The notes below the pieces were generated by a model that worked only from the letters and a program-made list of their open reading frames with translations, was not told the origin of the DNA and did not search any database. 64,000 nt of DNA from Margaritifera margaritifera (taxonomy: Eukaryota; Mollusca; Bivalvia; Unionida; Margaritiferidae). Numbering within the stretch: position 1 is the stretch's first letter; the number at the start of each line of letters is the position of its first letter. The DNA lies in NCBI GenBank assembly GCA_029931535.1, contig JAQPZY010001234.1, positions 895,501-959,500 on the forward strand. Direction: 5' to 3'. Below are positions 1 to 9,699 of the stretch, one piece after another. The translations under genes and the position numbers were made by a program.

Positions 1-71
1 CTCCCTCTCCAAATTTGGTGTTCAGGGGATTTTGGTGTTTAGTGGGTTCGGTTTGGAGGGGTTTCACTGTA
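1..71. mobile_element. Right end of a TA-flanked MITE, cut by window edge
   Basis: The segment ends in GGGGTTTCACTG followed by TA. The same terminal motif is seen at 48043-48058 and, in inverse orientation, at 46971. I infer a pogo/Tigger-like non-autonomous element whose left part lies outside the window. Confidence 0.5.
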
Positions 72-136
72 TCTAGGCAGATGTTCATTTGGTCTGGAGT
101 TTTATGGCACAGCAACTTAAGTAGGTATGATCTGAT

Positions 137-272
137 GGTAGGATATAAACTCACACCCTTCTGGTCAGATGTTCGTATATGGTAGGATATAAACTCACAC
201 CCTTCTGGTCAGATGTTCGTATATTGTAGGATATATAAACTCACACCCTTCTGGTCAGATGTTCGTATATTG
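137..272. repeat. Tandem repeat, about 44-48 bp x3
   Basis: Three consecutive near-identical units, each reading GGTAGGATATAAACTCACAC at its start and ending in TTCGTATAT. The third unit has an extra AT. There is no coding content. Confidence 0.9.
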
Positions 273-282
273 TTCATAGTAG

Positions 283-365
283 TACAATTACTTCAGAGTC
301 TCTTTCTGAGAGACAAAGTTATTCAACTCACATTGGAAAGAGACAAAGACGTTCCAAATGAGGGT
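283..365 (-). repeat. Dispersed repeat, partner of 27110-27200
   Basis: Read on the minus strand this segment aligns with 27110-27200 on the plus strand. Both contain CTCTTTCC, then a GAATAACTT block, then CTCTGAAAGAGACT or the close variant CTCAGAAAGAGACT. The family is unknown. The 27-kb copy is preceded by a weak tRNA-like stretch, so a SINE is possible. Confidence 0.5.
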
Positions 366-880
366 AATATATAACTGGAACATTACTACCTATGATTGAC
401 ACATGCTGCGAATCATAAAATGTTTACAAGTTTAAAATCTTTGCAAATGATGATGATTTAAGTACTGACAATTTTATTTACCTTAAGAACATGATAAATG
501 CATATTGCCAATTAACAAATTAGAAAAGTTACATGTCCTGAACAAGCTAAATTACTGAATTCATGAACATTTCATGATGCTATAATATTATAATTCATAA
601 TATTGTTACTGCAGAGTTTGACATAGTAGGAAAATATTTACAATACATACATGTACACATGCAGTATAGCTGAAGAACTCATTTTGAAATTTGTAGTAAG
701 AGAAAATATAAAGGTGCTAAATTAAAATTTAGCTATAGAATTTGTACAAGAAAGAATTTGTGTGTGTGAAGTAGATGAAAATGTACCAGTTTATTACGGA
801 TAATTTCAGTTAATATACACTATCTACACTATATTATTTTAATCCTTATTCATCTGCAGGCTCATGTATGTAGAATAGGC
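366..880. other. AT-rich non-coding stretch
   Basis: There are no ORFs and no recognisable repeats, only short A/T-rich runs. Confidence 0.5.
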
Positions 881-889
881 CGATGTGCT

Positions 890-1110
890 CTCATGCATGT
901 TGTAAAAGGCAGCTAATGGAGGCAGGAGCCATAAATGCACAATTGTTAACATGCCAGACTCATGTTCGAATCCTACCATCAGATCAAGCTGGGTCAGCTA
1001 CCGCAGGGTCCTTGGGCAAGCAACTTTACTCCAATAAACTTGGCACCAAATAAGGCACAAAGAAACAAACATTTGTGGTTCTGGTAACCTGACCTACCGT
1101 ATTTTAATGG
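890..1110 (+). mobile_element. SINE-like element, old copy
   Basis: It contains a B-box-like GTTCGAATCC at 966-975. This is followed by GGGTCAGCTACC and GTCCTTGGGCAAG, a core also present in the copy at 55385-55580. The two copies run in the same order (tRNA-like head, GATCAGCTACC-type block, TTGGGCAAG block), which supports a shared SINE family. The 3' end is unclear; a CTGTGCCAT motif at 1343 may be its tail. I cannot assign the core to a named SINE superfamily. Confidence 0.55.
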
Positions 1111-1399
1111 GCCTCAGCCTATACCTTCTCACCACATATGCAAAAAAAGAAAACCCACTGGTACTAACCATGCAGGATTTTTTCCCCTCTAAACTAGTAA
1201 CTTTAGACTGCAAACTGTGAACTAACATGAGCTGGAATAAAAAATGTATAAACAAAATTAATATTGAGCCTCCTGTCCTATTTTTTTCACACTGTTACTG
1301 GAACCATATATATTTTTTCTTTTGGCCTAACTTACTTACATTGCTGTGCCATAATGCACCAAACCAAAGCAAACCTTAAACATAACAAGTTATCGTGGT

Positions 1400-2530
1400 A
1401 ATTATACTACACAGTGTTCTTCCATGATAACCCCACAAGCACACATTTTAAATTTTCGTGTCCGTGAAATACTTCATCTTGAGCTAGTGTTTTAATGTTA
1501 CTCAGCCTACATACATTAAATAAAGTTTTTTGTCTCTTGTATAGGGGTGGGCTTATCATAAGAAAAGCTTTCTTGTAATGTCATGGACCCCATTTTATCA
1601 TAATGTAGTAACAATACATGCATAATGTACTTCATTATAAGCCAGACTCACTATAAGGTGGTATATTCCATCGCTTCTATATATAGAATTATAAAGAGGG
1701 AATGATTGATTAAGGCGTAGACTCGAGGAACACAGAACATGTCAGATTCATATATGCTGAACATTTATGTCATCCGTGATAAAACCTATACCAGCACTTA
1801 CCAGTAAAACTGCACAGAAGTGCATGGAATATTTTGTGAGGCATAATTTATTCTCTTGTAAGTTTTTTTTTTTTATCGATGCTGTATATGATAACCTTGA
1901 CTAAAACAATAATAGTCTAGAGAAATGAAAAAGGTGACTATGTTTTTACAGATATAGACTATGAAGATTGCACTCAATTCAAAATCTGCAAATGTTTTTA
2001 CTCATGGTTATTTGATCTGGAAAATTTGTGCTAAAATTAAATTCAAAGAACAAAAAAACATTAATGTATCTGTGCTTCCATTATTTCTTCAACGTTTACT
2101 TGTGTTCACAAGATCACTGACATGAATGCAAATTATTTAGTGTAGATTTTGCATTAAATCTAAATTACTATGGAACTCAACTTCAAGTAAATGGAATAAT
2201 ACTGTCATTGAATTTATGAATAATGTAAAAATAAATTGATGTATGGAAGTGAAAGATATATACAAATATCCAGTCCCTCAAAGACAGCGAGAATACTGAA
2301 TGGTGGTACAGTTAATTGGGTAAATATATTGTCCAACAGTCTAAGACGTAGATTCTAGTAGTTAGTATACCCCCACCCCACCCCCTCCAATCGGAACTAT
2401 CAGGGTCGATGTCCTACATTGTAAAGGTGATACAAATGCAGAGTTCTGTCAAATTTCTTTGTGGGTAAAGTTTTAAAGTAAAAGATAAAGTCAATACATA
2501 AAAATCTTCAAACTTCTGGTGAATGCCACG
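1400..2530. other. Non-coding stretch
   Basis: AT-rich with no supported gene. The stretch 1560-1690 has ATAATG-type repeats resembling the MITE-like sequence at 46540-46630, but I could not define ends. Confidence 0.4.
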
Positions 2531-2539
2531 AATGTGCCA

Positions 2540-2880
2540 CTCTGAACTGCAGAACACGCCCCCAGAAGGAAAACATGGCGGATGGACAGAAAGGAACAAA
2601 GCGAAAGAACGACTGCAACTGTTCAGCTCCCCAACCAACTTGTTATTCCGTTACAGTAGCTACAAAGTCATCGTTTTGATACAGAGTGCACAAATAATTT
2701 AAGCGTCGATGAAAATAAAAGTTATTTTCACCAAAATTTCAATATTTGTTTTCAGTCTGCCTCACTGAAAGGATGGATGGAAGAAATGGCGACGGGAAAG
2801 ATTTTGGTGGTTGGCAGCTTGCCGAGTCGCCACCGATTTTTGTGTATAGAGGAAATTGAATACTGTCAGTGTGTGGAAAT
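2540..2880 (+). promoter_or_regulatory. Possible promoter or first-exon patch
   Basis: This is locally GC/CpG-richer than its surroundings. It has two ATGGCG-type start contexts on the plus strand, at 2574 (AACATGGCGG) and 2788 (GAAATGGCGAC). They resemble YY1-type initiator motifs of animal promoters. The ORF from 2574 runs about 35 codons and that from 2788 about 20. I recognise neither protein. It could be a host 5' exon, or nothing. Confidence 0.2.
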
Positions 2881-3317
2881 TTGATGACATTAAAGCATTA
2901 CAGAAACAGATTAAAGGTATAAAATTCTATTCAAATATCGAAACTTACCATACTCTTGGATAGAACGAAGAACGTATTTCTCGAAGATGAAGCGCATGGA
3001 TATATTGGCCAGCTTGACGTGTAAACAAATATAGGAGTATTTAACATAAACGGTCTTTGTCCAAACGTAAAATATACCTATTGATTTGTTCTCATTTGTA
3101 TGTAATCATAACAGCTATTCTATGAAGCACAAAAAGTCCAACAAATTGTAAAATAGATGATTACTGAGAGAACTATTTTATTTAGTTGGCTGTCGAAAAC
3201 TCCGCGGTAGAATATATATGTAAGTCGGTCATCAAATTTGTTCTTTCTTTCTTCTTTCCATTGTAAGGGTGACAGGATGAGACACGCTTTTAAAGAAGAC
3301 GAAGGAGAACGGTGTTT

Positions 3318-3319
<2 letters not shown>

Positions 3320-3378
<59 letters not shown>
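3320..3378. repeat. (AC)n microsatellite
   Basis: An uninterrupted AC dinucleotide run of about 59 bp. The ORFs read through it on both strands (HTHT and VCVC proteins) are artefacts of the repeat. Confidence 0.97.
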
Positions 3379-3379
<1 letters not shown>

Positions 3380-3627
3380 AAGGCATACAGACACACGTGA
3401 CCCTAATTCTGATTATAAATTAAATAAAAAGATATTCTTAAATGTTAGGAATATGGTGAATATTATTCACATTTTCTTTATCCTGAAGTGAAGTTATTGA
3501 TATAGTTGGTCATCAGCTTTCACACCATTGTTGTTTTCTTATTCAGACAAAAATGATGTCCTGACCTCTATCAATTGTCTGTGTACCGACTGTATCACAA
3601 TACACTCGTATGGTTGTTTTCCATCTA

Positions 3628-3645
3628 TCTATCTATCTATCTATC
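3628..3645. repeat. (CTAT)n microsatellite
   Basis: A short CTAT tetranucleotide run. It is followed directly by an 8-bp stem hairpin, GGAGTGCC at 3659-3666 and GGCACTCC at 3690-3697. Confidence 0.7.
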
Positions 3646-3795
3646 GATGCCTCTACCTGGAGTGCCTGTAAGAGAAAAAAGAGTTTCGGCACTCCATGAC
3701 TGCCATATGCAGCAACCACCAAAAACTGGGGGTCTAACATATCAACAAAACTAGCTTATCTCCACTAGAGGCATCACAACGCGGTCATATGGTCA

Positions 3796-4568
3796 CTACC
3801 TCATCGAGCTCTTAGGCTTCGTCGAGTGATGCGATGGGTAAGAACATGATGGTAGCTGAGTATCATCAGGCACAATCTGTAGTTCCTCGCGAACAAAGCT
3901 TCTGCGCGGAGTGCCACAAGCGTCAAGTGCGAAAAGATGGTATATAGATGGCTGGCCTGGGATGTCAAATCTATCACCCAGGGTGAACACCTTGAGCGAC
4001 CACACTGCGTCGGATGCGCGGAGTTGCCCTCCTTTCAGCTGTCGAGGCTCATATTGGTACAGAACCTGGGTTTTTTAGTCGAGGAGTTTATATTGCCCTG
4101 AGATCGCAGGCGTGACCCTCCCAGTCAAAACGACGGTTTCAGGAATAGCATCGATAGGTCTCGTGCCTGTAAGCCGAGTTACTTCAGCGTTCAGGACCAC
4201 CACAACGTCATGTAGCCGCCTCACCCACTCGGTACTGCGCTTTGCAGGCTCGCCCTCAGCTGCAGACAACATCTCCTGGGTGTACTAATGCCCAAACAAC
4301 CGCTCAGCGAGAGTACGGTTGAACCTCTCCACAATACCATGCACACGGTGGATGCCGGCCTCGCCCAGCCTCACCTGGACGTTGTGTTTAGCCAAGAGCT
4401 GCGACACAGGGCCCATAATCTTCTGGCGGGGGTGAACCTACAACATTTTGGGCCACTTTAGTGGGCCCCACTTACAGATACGTGACAAAGCGTCAGCGAC
4501 AATGGAAGCTTCCTTAGTAGTCAAGGGTTCAGCCTCCTTGTAACGGGTGTCCACATCAATCATAGCAG
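3796..4568 (-). pseudogene. Integrase, Polinton-type (catalytic core to C-terminus), broken
   Basis: DDE integrase that would join element ends to host DNA in the nucleus. Reading down the minus strand, DVDTRYKEAEPL (about 4540) carries the first catalytic Asp. A VHPRQK stretch (about 4440) sits where the second Asp is normally found and shows His instead. GIVERFNRTLAERLF (about 4330) holds the catalytic Glu. RSTEWVRRLHDVV and NAEVTRLTG follow, and the C-terminal module starting WSLKVFTLGDRF at 4002 matches the small barrel/chromo-like tail of Polinton integrases. In-frame stops occur near 4440, 4288 and 4075-4077. The N-terminal zinc-binding part is missing; a C/A homopolymer lies at its expected junction. 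It is clearly inactive. A stand-alone transposon-derived integrase of the same family is the alternative. Confidence 0.8.
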
Positions 4569-4585
4569 CAGAAAATGCCGGCGCC

Positions 4586-4614
4586 ACTCCCCCCCCCCAA
4601 AAAAAAAAAAAACA
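4586..4614. repeat. Poly-C/poly-A junction tract
   Basis: A run of C followed by a run of A, located just upstream (in minus-strand sense) of the first recognisable integrase motif. It may mark a deletion join, or be an assembly-prone homopolymer. Confidence 0.6.
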
Positions 4615-4674
4615 AACAAAAAAACATGATTCCCTCTACCACACTAGTGTGGTTGAGCAGGGAAAATCTTTGCT

Positions 4675-5114
4675 TTAAACGTACTTGTAAGCCTCGTAAC
4701 CCACTACGGCGAGGCATCCGACAATGAACATCAGCTCATATTTTTGCAGGTCAGGCGATGGAGTATAGAAGTCAGAAACCTTGGGTTCATCGCCAAACTC
4801 GCCATCCAGATTACCGTCAGCTGGTTTTTCTGCTCTCTGAAAAGACATTAGGTAGTACTTGCGATCGGCTTCACTAACGTCTTGACAAGCTTTTTCAGCA
4901 AGATGCTGGGCAAGCAACCGTTCGTTGAGGCAATGAAGGTGCTCGCTCAGTTTGCGTTTGTATTCAGCACGTGCAGCTTGGAGCTACCTTATCGTGGCGG
5001 ATGCTTTGTTGGCCCCTTTTTTTTAATCTATCTGAGAGAAGAGGTAGTTTAAGCCGGTGAATGGGAGGGCGTCAACAAGCCCCACGCCAATCATGAAAGC
5101 AAAATCATTCATTA
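4675..5114 (-). pseudogene. Small membrane-anchored accessory ORF of the Polinton, two stops
   Basis: I do not recognise this protein. From an ATG at 5114 the reading frame runs to 4675 with in-frame stops at about 5020 and 4986. It includes LQAARAEYKRKL and ends in a hydrophobic segment, ELMFIVGCLAVVGYEAYKYV, which suggests a C-terminal membrane anchor. Its start overlaps the stop of the upstream ORF (5402-5112) in a TAATGA arrangement, a compact virus-like junction. A QAAQAEYKR motif preceded by SQIDKKG recurs at about 6785-6860, so this gene and the repeat-bearing ORF upstream look like diverged duplicates. The role is unknown; virion or membrane function would be speculation. Confidence 0.45.
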
Positions 5115-5402
5115 GGCAGCCGTGATGATATTAGCAGGAACGATGCCTTGTTTAATTAGCATGTCCTGTGTACAAAGGGAGAGCGCTCTGATGGTAACTG
5201 CCTTTGCTTCTGCCTCCAAATTGAGACGCCCGAGGTCGGTCGGTTTCATTCTTAACAAGCGTTTGGCAGTCATCGTATACCCAACCTCAAGCCTGGCAAG
5301 TACTGCTCCATGGTAAAGGAGGTTTCCGGGGTCTTTGGCGCACAGTGGTGTAGACATGAAAGTGGTCTGGCTGCTGTATAATAGAAGGTGCAAGTAGATC
5401 AT
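5112..5402 (-). CDS. Polinton accessory ORF, unknown function
   Basis: A 96-codon open frame, unrecognised. The second half reads like a real soluble protein (LGRLNLEAEAKAVTIRALSL, then MLIKQGIVPANIITAA). The first half is less convincing, so the true start may be internal (M at 5358) or the frame may be a fragment. Its stop overlaps the start of the next ORF. It is flanked by the tail of the QEPTKDTP-repeat ORF (ends 5544) and the membrane-anchored ORF, all on the minus strand, which suggests one transcription block. Confidence 0.4.
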   Translation of the reverse strand: MIYLHLLLYSSQTTFMSTPLCAKDPGNLLYHGAVLARLEVGYTMTAKRLLRMKPTDLGRLNLEAEAKAVTIRALSLCTQDMLIKQGIVPANIITAA

Positions 5403-5543
5403 GCCTTACGCGAACCCGTGATTGATGCTGTTGCTCGCTTGTGCGCTTGTCGCTGGTTCCACCACGTTCTAGCGGTTTTAGCTGAGCTGGTGCATAGTTG
5501 CCGGCATTCCGCCAAGCTCAGGGGTACAGGAGGCCTGCAGCGG

Positions 5544-6503
5544 CTAGAACGTCACAGAGAACATAATGCAGTATTTCCTGATCTTTGCTTTCCCTCCTGG
5601 CGCCCATGCGGGAACTTTGGGATCACCTGCATTAGTGCCGGGAGTATTTTTTTTACTTTCTTTTGTAGTTTTAGCTGCGCTAAAATCGCAGTGTTTGGCC
5701 TTAGTGATTCGGGTCACTTCATGTGGTAGTGCTTGCACGTTTGTCGATCGGTTTGCTGCGTTCCGGCTCTTCAAGCTTCTCTGAATCCATTTTCGGCGGG
5801 CAGTTTTTACCAGAGGCCACCCGACCAGAATTGTTTTTACCTTAGGAATTTGTGTCGGTTCCTGTGGAGTGGCCTTTGTCGGTTCCTGTGGCGTGTCCTT
5901 TGTCGGTTCCTGTGGAGTGTCCTTTGTCGGTTCCTGTGGCGTGTCCATTGTCGGTTCCTGTGGAGTGTCCTTTGTCGGTTCCTGTGGCGTGTCCTTTGTC
6001 GGTTCCTGTGGCGTGTCCTTTGTCGGTTCCTGTGGCGTGTCCTTTGTCGGTTCCTGTGGAGTGTCCTTTGTCGGTTCCTGTGGAGTGTCCTTTGTCGGTT
6101 CCTGTGGCGTGTCCATTGTCGGTTCCTGTGGAGTGTCCTTTGTCGGTTCCTGTGGCGTGTCCTTTGTCGGTTCCTGTGGAGTGTCCTTTGTCGGTTCCTG
6201 TGGCGTGTCCTTTGTCGGTTCCTGTGGCGTGTCCTTTGTCGGTTCCTGTGGAGTGTCCTTTGTCGGTTCCTGTGGAGTGTCCTTTGTCGGTTCCTGTGGC
6301 GTGTCCTTTGTCGGTTCCTGTGGAGTGTCCTTTGTCGGTTCCTGTGGAGTGTCCTTTGTCGGTTCCTGTGGCGTGTCCTTTGTCGGTTCCTGTGTCGGTT
6401 CCATTGTAAGTTGCGCTTGAACAGATAATACCCTGTCGGTCCATTTCAAATTTCTGCACTTGTGCCGAGACAGTTGAAACAGTCGAGACGACGGGCCGCA
6501 CAT
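5544..6503 (-). CDS. Proline/threonine repeat ORF (QEPTKDTP)n
   Basis: A 319-codon open frame whose centre (about 5858-6410) is about 23 copies of the 8-residue unit QEPTKDTP, encoded by a 24-bp minisatellite. The tail has basic stretches (KTARRKWIQRSLKSR, AAKTTKESKKN). The N-terminal 30 residues do not continue the better-conserved frame seen upstream (frame of 5842-6720). A frame switch at the edge of the array is therefore possible: upstream protein in one frame, tail in this one. Because the unit is 24 bp, most frames stay open through it. Openness of the array alone is not evidence of coding. Function unknown. Confidence 0.35.
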   Translation of the reverse strand: MCGPSSRLFQLSRHKCRNLKWTDRVLSVQAQLTMEPTQEPTKDTPQEPTKDTPQEPTKDTPQEPTKDTPQEPTKDTPQEPTKDTPQEPTKDTPQEPTKDTPQEPTKDTPQEPTKDTPQEPTKDTPQEPTMDTPQEPTKDTPQEPTKDTPQEPTKDTPQEPTKDTPQEPTKDTPQEPTKDTPQEPTMDTPQEPTKDTPQEPTKDTPQEPTKATPQEPTQIPKVKTILVGWPLVKTARRKWIQRSLKSRNAANRSTNVQALPHEVTRITKAKHCDFSAAKTTKESKKNTPGTNAGDPKVPAWAPGGKAKIRKYCIMFSVTF

Positions 6504-6866
6504 GCTTGTAGGTGATCATTCCCTCAAAAATGAGACGGAGGCCAAGGTATTCTTTTGCTGCGCCGGAAGCAATCAACTCTGATAGGTGGTCACGCAGATG
6601 TGCTACGCTTTGCTTGCGATTGTCGCTCGCTTCACCTGTTGTGGCACCTGCGGTGTTCGTGGCCACTCGTTCCGCACTTACCCACGCGCCAGCTCTTGAC
6701 CTGCAATCTTCCGGTTGCAATAGGTCTGCAAATCAATGTAACAACTCTTCAACATTCATGCTTGGCATCATGCGTTTGTACTCAGCCTGTGCAGCTTGAA
6801 TCGGTTCCACTACTTTTTCGTGAAGGATGATTTCTTTTTGGGTCCCTTTTTTATCTATCTGAGACA
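5842..6866 (-). pseudogene. Polinton accessory ORF with GTDKGHAT repeats, one stop
   Basis: Unrecognised protein. The frame starts within SQIDKKGTQKE (about 6860), carries QAAQAEYKRMMPS and an in-frame TGA at about 6735, then a non-repetitive block with acidic and hydrophobic residues (AHLRDHLSELIASGAAKEYL, GLRLIFEGMI). It then enters the 24-bp array as GTDKGHAT/S units and ends soon after it. The non-repeat region has balanced, protein-like composition and shares the SQID...QAAxAEYKR signature with the ORF at 4675-5114. I think this frame is the genuine one upstream of the array. The paralogous signature suggests duplication inside the element. Confidence 0.4.
5856..6410. repeat. 24-bp minisatellite, about 23 units
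   Basis: The unit is GTCGGTTCCTGTGG followed by A or C and GTGTCCTTT, with occasional CCATT variants. Two unit types, differing mainly by A/C at one site, are interspersed in runs. That pattern is expected from unequal exchange or slippage. The period is a multiple of three, which explains the many overlapping ORFs on both strands. Confidence 0.97.
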
Positions 6867-6921
6867 CTGATAACTGGTGTCATTTCTTCTGCCTTTCTTT
6901 TATTCTGTCTTTGTGGTTCCT

Positions 6922-6990
6922 TTTTGTTGACGCTGTGAACTTTCTGGAGCCCAATGACCTTTCTCTTGACAGACATAGCAGGTATCTTGT
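6922..6990 (-). pseudogene. Zinc-knuckle-like fragment
   Basis: One minus-strand frame reads DTCYVCQEKGHWAPES, a CX2CX4HX4C knuckle with Ser in place of the last Cys. This looks like a Gag-type nucleic-acid-binding knuckle. A second frame over the same bases starts MSVKRKV and is open for only 42 codons. I cannot tell which, if either, was coding. Confidence 0.3.
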
Positions 6991-7267
6991 CTTTTATCTC
7001 GAGTGGAGTAGTGGAGTAGTCCGAAGTCTTGTTGGAAGTGTACTTTCGAATGATTTTCTGTAAATCTCTGGCGAAAAGTGCAATCTGTTGTGCCTCTTAC
7101 ATCTTCACAGATTGAAACTGAATGAGTGTATTCTCTTAGGGTGAGGGGGTCTCTCTATAGAGATAAAGAGTGTGTACCCTAGTAAAATCAAATTTTGAAT
7201 CAAGATAAAAAGATCAAACCTTGCCGAGGAGAAACCAGAAGAAGCCAAGAGACGACGACAACTTTAG

Positions 7268-9433
7268 GTGTCACCTTATACGCTAAATGATGTATTAGCA
7301 CAAACTCATTCTTGCAATTTTGAAGAAGACATGAGTGATCCTGAGCCAATACCATCTACCTCTAGCACAAGACCGAGAGAGTCAATATTAGCCAAGAAAG
7401 AAAGTCGTTCGGTAGCTCCTGAAGATTATTTTTACATTCCACCAGAGAAAGCTTCGGGTTTCATTACAGATTTATGGGAATTATTACTGGAGACCATGAA
7501 GCGACAGTGCCAATCTAAAATTGACGATAGTTTGAGATTGTCCATTACCTACGACAGTTTGAAATCTCCTGTGTGGATCGAGTTTAGTATACCAGCAGAA
7601 GTAACTTCTTCCAAAAATATTGACAAAAGTCGACACGTCCAACAATCGAATAACGAGTTTAACATCACCAATGGAAAAGTCACTCTTCACATGATGCACT
7701 TTCACCTCCAAGAGGTAGCGGACGACGCAAAGTTTTTATCGGTGGGTGAACTTCGCAGTACCAAAACAAGTATTGTTCAGATTGACAACCAAAAAGATAA
7801 AATGTGCTTAGCCAGAGTCATCGTAGGGGCTCGAACTTATGTTGAGAAGAATGAAACAGCTGAATGGAAAAGATCATGCGAGAGAATTAGAAAATCGGAG
7901 AGAACACAACAACGGAGAGAAGCAGAACTACTTTTTCAGCAAGCAAGCATTTCTAAAGAGACGGGGTGTGGAGTTCCTGAAATCCAAAAACTTCAAGATG
8001 TTGTGGCACCACGTTATACTTTGAAAGAATACCCTCAGGTCGTTCGCGGAGCTCTCGTGCTTCGAGGACCGGATTTCCCAGATGGAAAATACATTCATGT
8101 TTGTGATCATCAAGATCATTTCGATGCCATTACAGCCATCACCTGATTTCTCGAATGCGAATATGTTTGCGAGAAATGTGACAAAGGAATCGCGAGCAAC
8201 ATATTCATTGTGGAGGGAGATTTCGTGAGTGCTTAGATTCCAGACCTTGCATTCCTGAAGGAAAAGGAAACATTCATTGCTCTACTTGCAAACAAAGATT
8301 TGTCAGTTAATCCTGTTACGAACAGCATCGCATGAAACAATTCCAGCAACAACAGATACGTACTTGCGAATTATTGAGAACGTGTTCCACTTGTAGACAT
8401 CTTGTCCGAACGAATAACCAAAAGTCACACGTTTGTCCAGGAAAGAAAAGATGTTGTTTCTGTGACCAAATTGTTGATTTCAATCATCAGTGTTACATTT
8501 AAAGATATCACAATGAACTCAAGGAAGTATTAAATGATGATCAGAACAAGAATAATAAGAAACGTGGATTTTATCTTTTTTGACTTTGAATGTTCACAAG
8601 GGACTGAAATTTACATCCCTAATTTTTGCGTAGCTCATCGTGCTTGTGACAAATGTATACAAGAACCTCTAATATTTTCACGGTCCAAATTGTAGTAAGA
8701 TTCCAGGAGGACGAGGAAAGATATTTCGTGGACACCACACTCTTACTGATTTTGCCGAATGGATTTTAGACCCCACTGACGACACTTGGAGCGAAGAGGG
8801 ACGTTAAGCGTTACGGGAACTGTCGTCGATATGCTTCAGTCATGGCTCACAATTTCCCAGGTTACGACGGACAATTTCTTTTGGAATATTAGAATAAGGC
8901 ACCGAATTTCCAACAGTGAACATGAAATGAGCCAAAATCATGTATATGAAAGAGGGGACCGTACAATTTATAGATTCCATGAGTTTTTTGGCTATGCTTT
9001 TGAGTAGAATGCCTAAAACGTTTGGAATGACACAAACGGATAAAGGCTATTTTCCAAACTTTTTCAATATTGAAGCTAATAAACATTATGTGCTCCCGCA
9101 ATTGCCTGAAGTTCGCTCCTAAGTCCCCGACGGTATGCACACAGAAGAACGAGAAGTATTGTACGTTTGGTACTAACTCCACTCGTCAGACTATTTTGAC
9201 TTAAAGAAGAAACGTTGAAATACTGCCGATCCGATGTAGACATTTTACGACGAGGTTGTGGAGAATTTCGACAATTAGTTTTGGATCACGGTGATATCGA
9301 TCACTTGAAGGAAGCTTCTGCCATTGCCAAAGCATGTGAATTAGTGTACCGAAAAAAGTTCATGCCCGAGGATAAACTAATCATCATACCACTTCAGTCC
9401 TATCTTTCTGTATGTGGATGTGAAATATTTTGA
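7268..9433 (+). pseudogene. Protein-primed DNA polymerase B (Polinton), N-terminal and exonuclease parts only
   Basis: Would have replicated the element from protein-primed ends. Three blocks in changing frames: (1) 7268-8146, an intact 292-codon N-terminal region ending in the characteristic HFDAITAIT stretch; (2) about 8215-8505, a Cys/His cluster (CSTCKQRF, CSTCRHLVR with SHVC, CCFCDQIVDFNHQC) typical of this family's zinc region; (3) about 8576-9433, the 3'-5' exonuclease with ExoI FFDFECSQ (8576), ExoII AHNFPGYDGQF (8844) and ExoIII YCRSD (9221-9235). FMPEDKLIIIP follows at 9361. Stops and frame changes lie between and inside the blocks. The palm domain with the polymerase YxDTDS motif is absent; the frame runs straight into protease sequence. 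Inactive. Read in order, it is unmistakably this family. Confidence 0.82.
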
Positions 9434-9668
9434 TTCTTGTGGATTACCTCCTCTGGAAGACAATAACATTTACTTTATGAGAAGAAATGCTGTATCTACT
9501 CAATTCAGTAATGTGAGATTACAAGGATCAGATTCCCTTATGTGTGGATAATATTGTGTGTATTTTCTTCGTCAGCGCAGTCTTGGATTTCCTTTAGAAC
9601 ATTTAGTGACCTGTTTTGACCGTGAGTACCCTATAAACGATCATAAAACAGAAATGTGGTTTTGTTAA
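9425..9668 (+). pseudogene. Adenain-like cysteine protease (Polinton PRO), C-terminal part
   Basis: Would process capsid proteins. The frame shows YFDSCGLPPLED and then FMRRNAV. LQGSDSLMCG follows, where the Cys at 9543-9545 is at the catalytic position in this family and a TAA stop comes two codons later (9549). YCVYFLRQRSLGF and NDHKTEMWF come next, with another stop near 9664. The N-terminal half with the catalytic His is missing; it is replaced by polymerase sequence, so an internal deletion joined two genes. The match is to the C48/adenain-type fold used by adenoviruses and Polintons. The sequence is broken and cannot be active. Confidence 0.72.
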
Positions 9669-9699
9669 CATTATGGTTATAGTTTTTCTTTAGCACAGA

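Noticed and set aside
2788..2850. Start of a host gene reading MATGKILVVGSLPSR
   Set aside because: The frame stops after about 20 codons, no splice-supported continuation is visible, and similarity to any protein is too short to claim.
3120..3423. ORFs with VCVC and HTHT runs
   Set aside because: They are translations of the (AC)n microsatellite.
5852..6428. Three long plus-strand ORFs (SVPVECPL, VGSCGVSF and LCRFLWRV repeats)
   Set aside because: They exist only because the 24-bp repeat period is a multiple of three. None has a non-repetitive conserved part.
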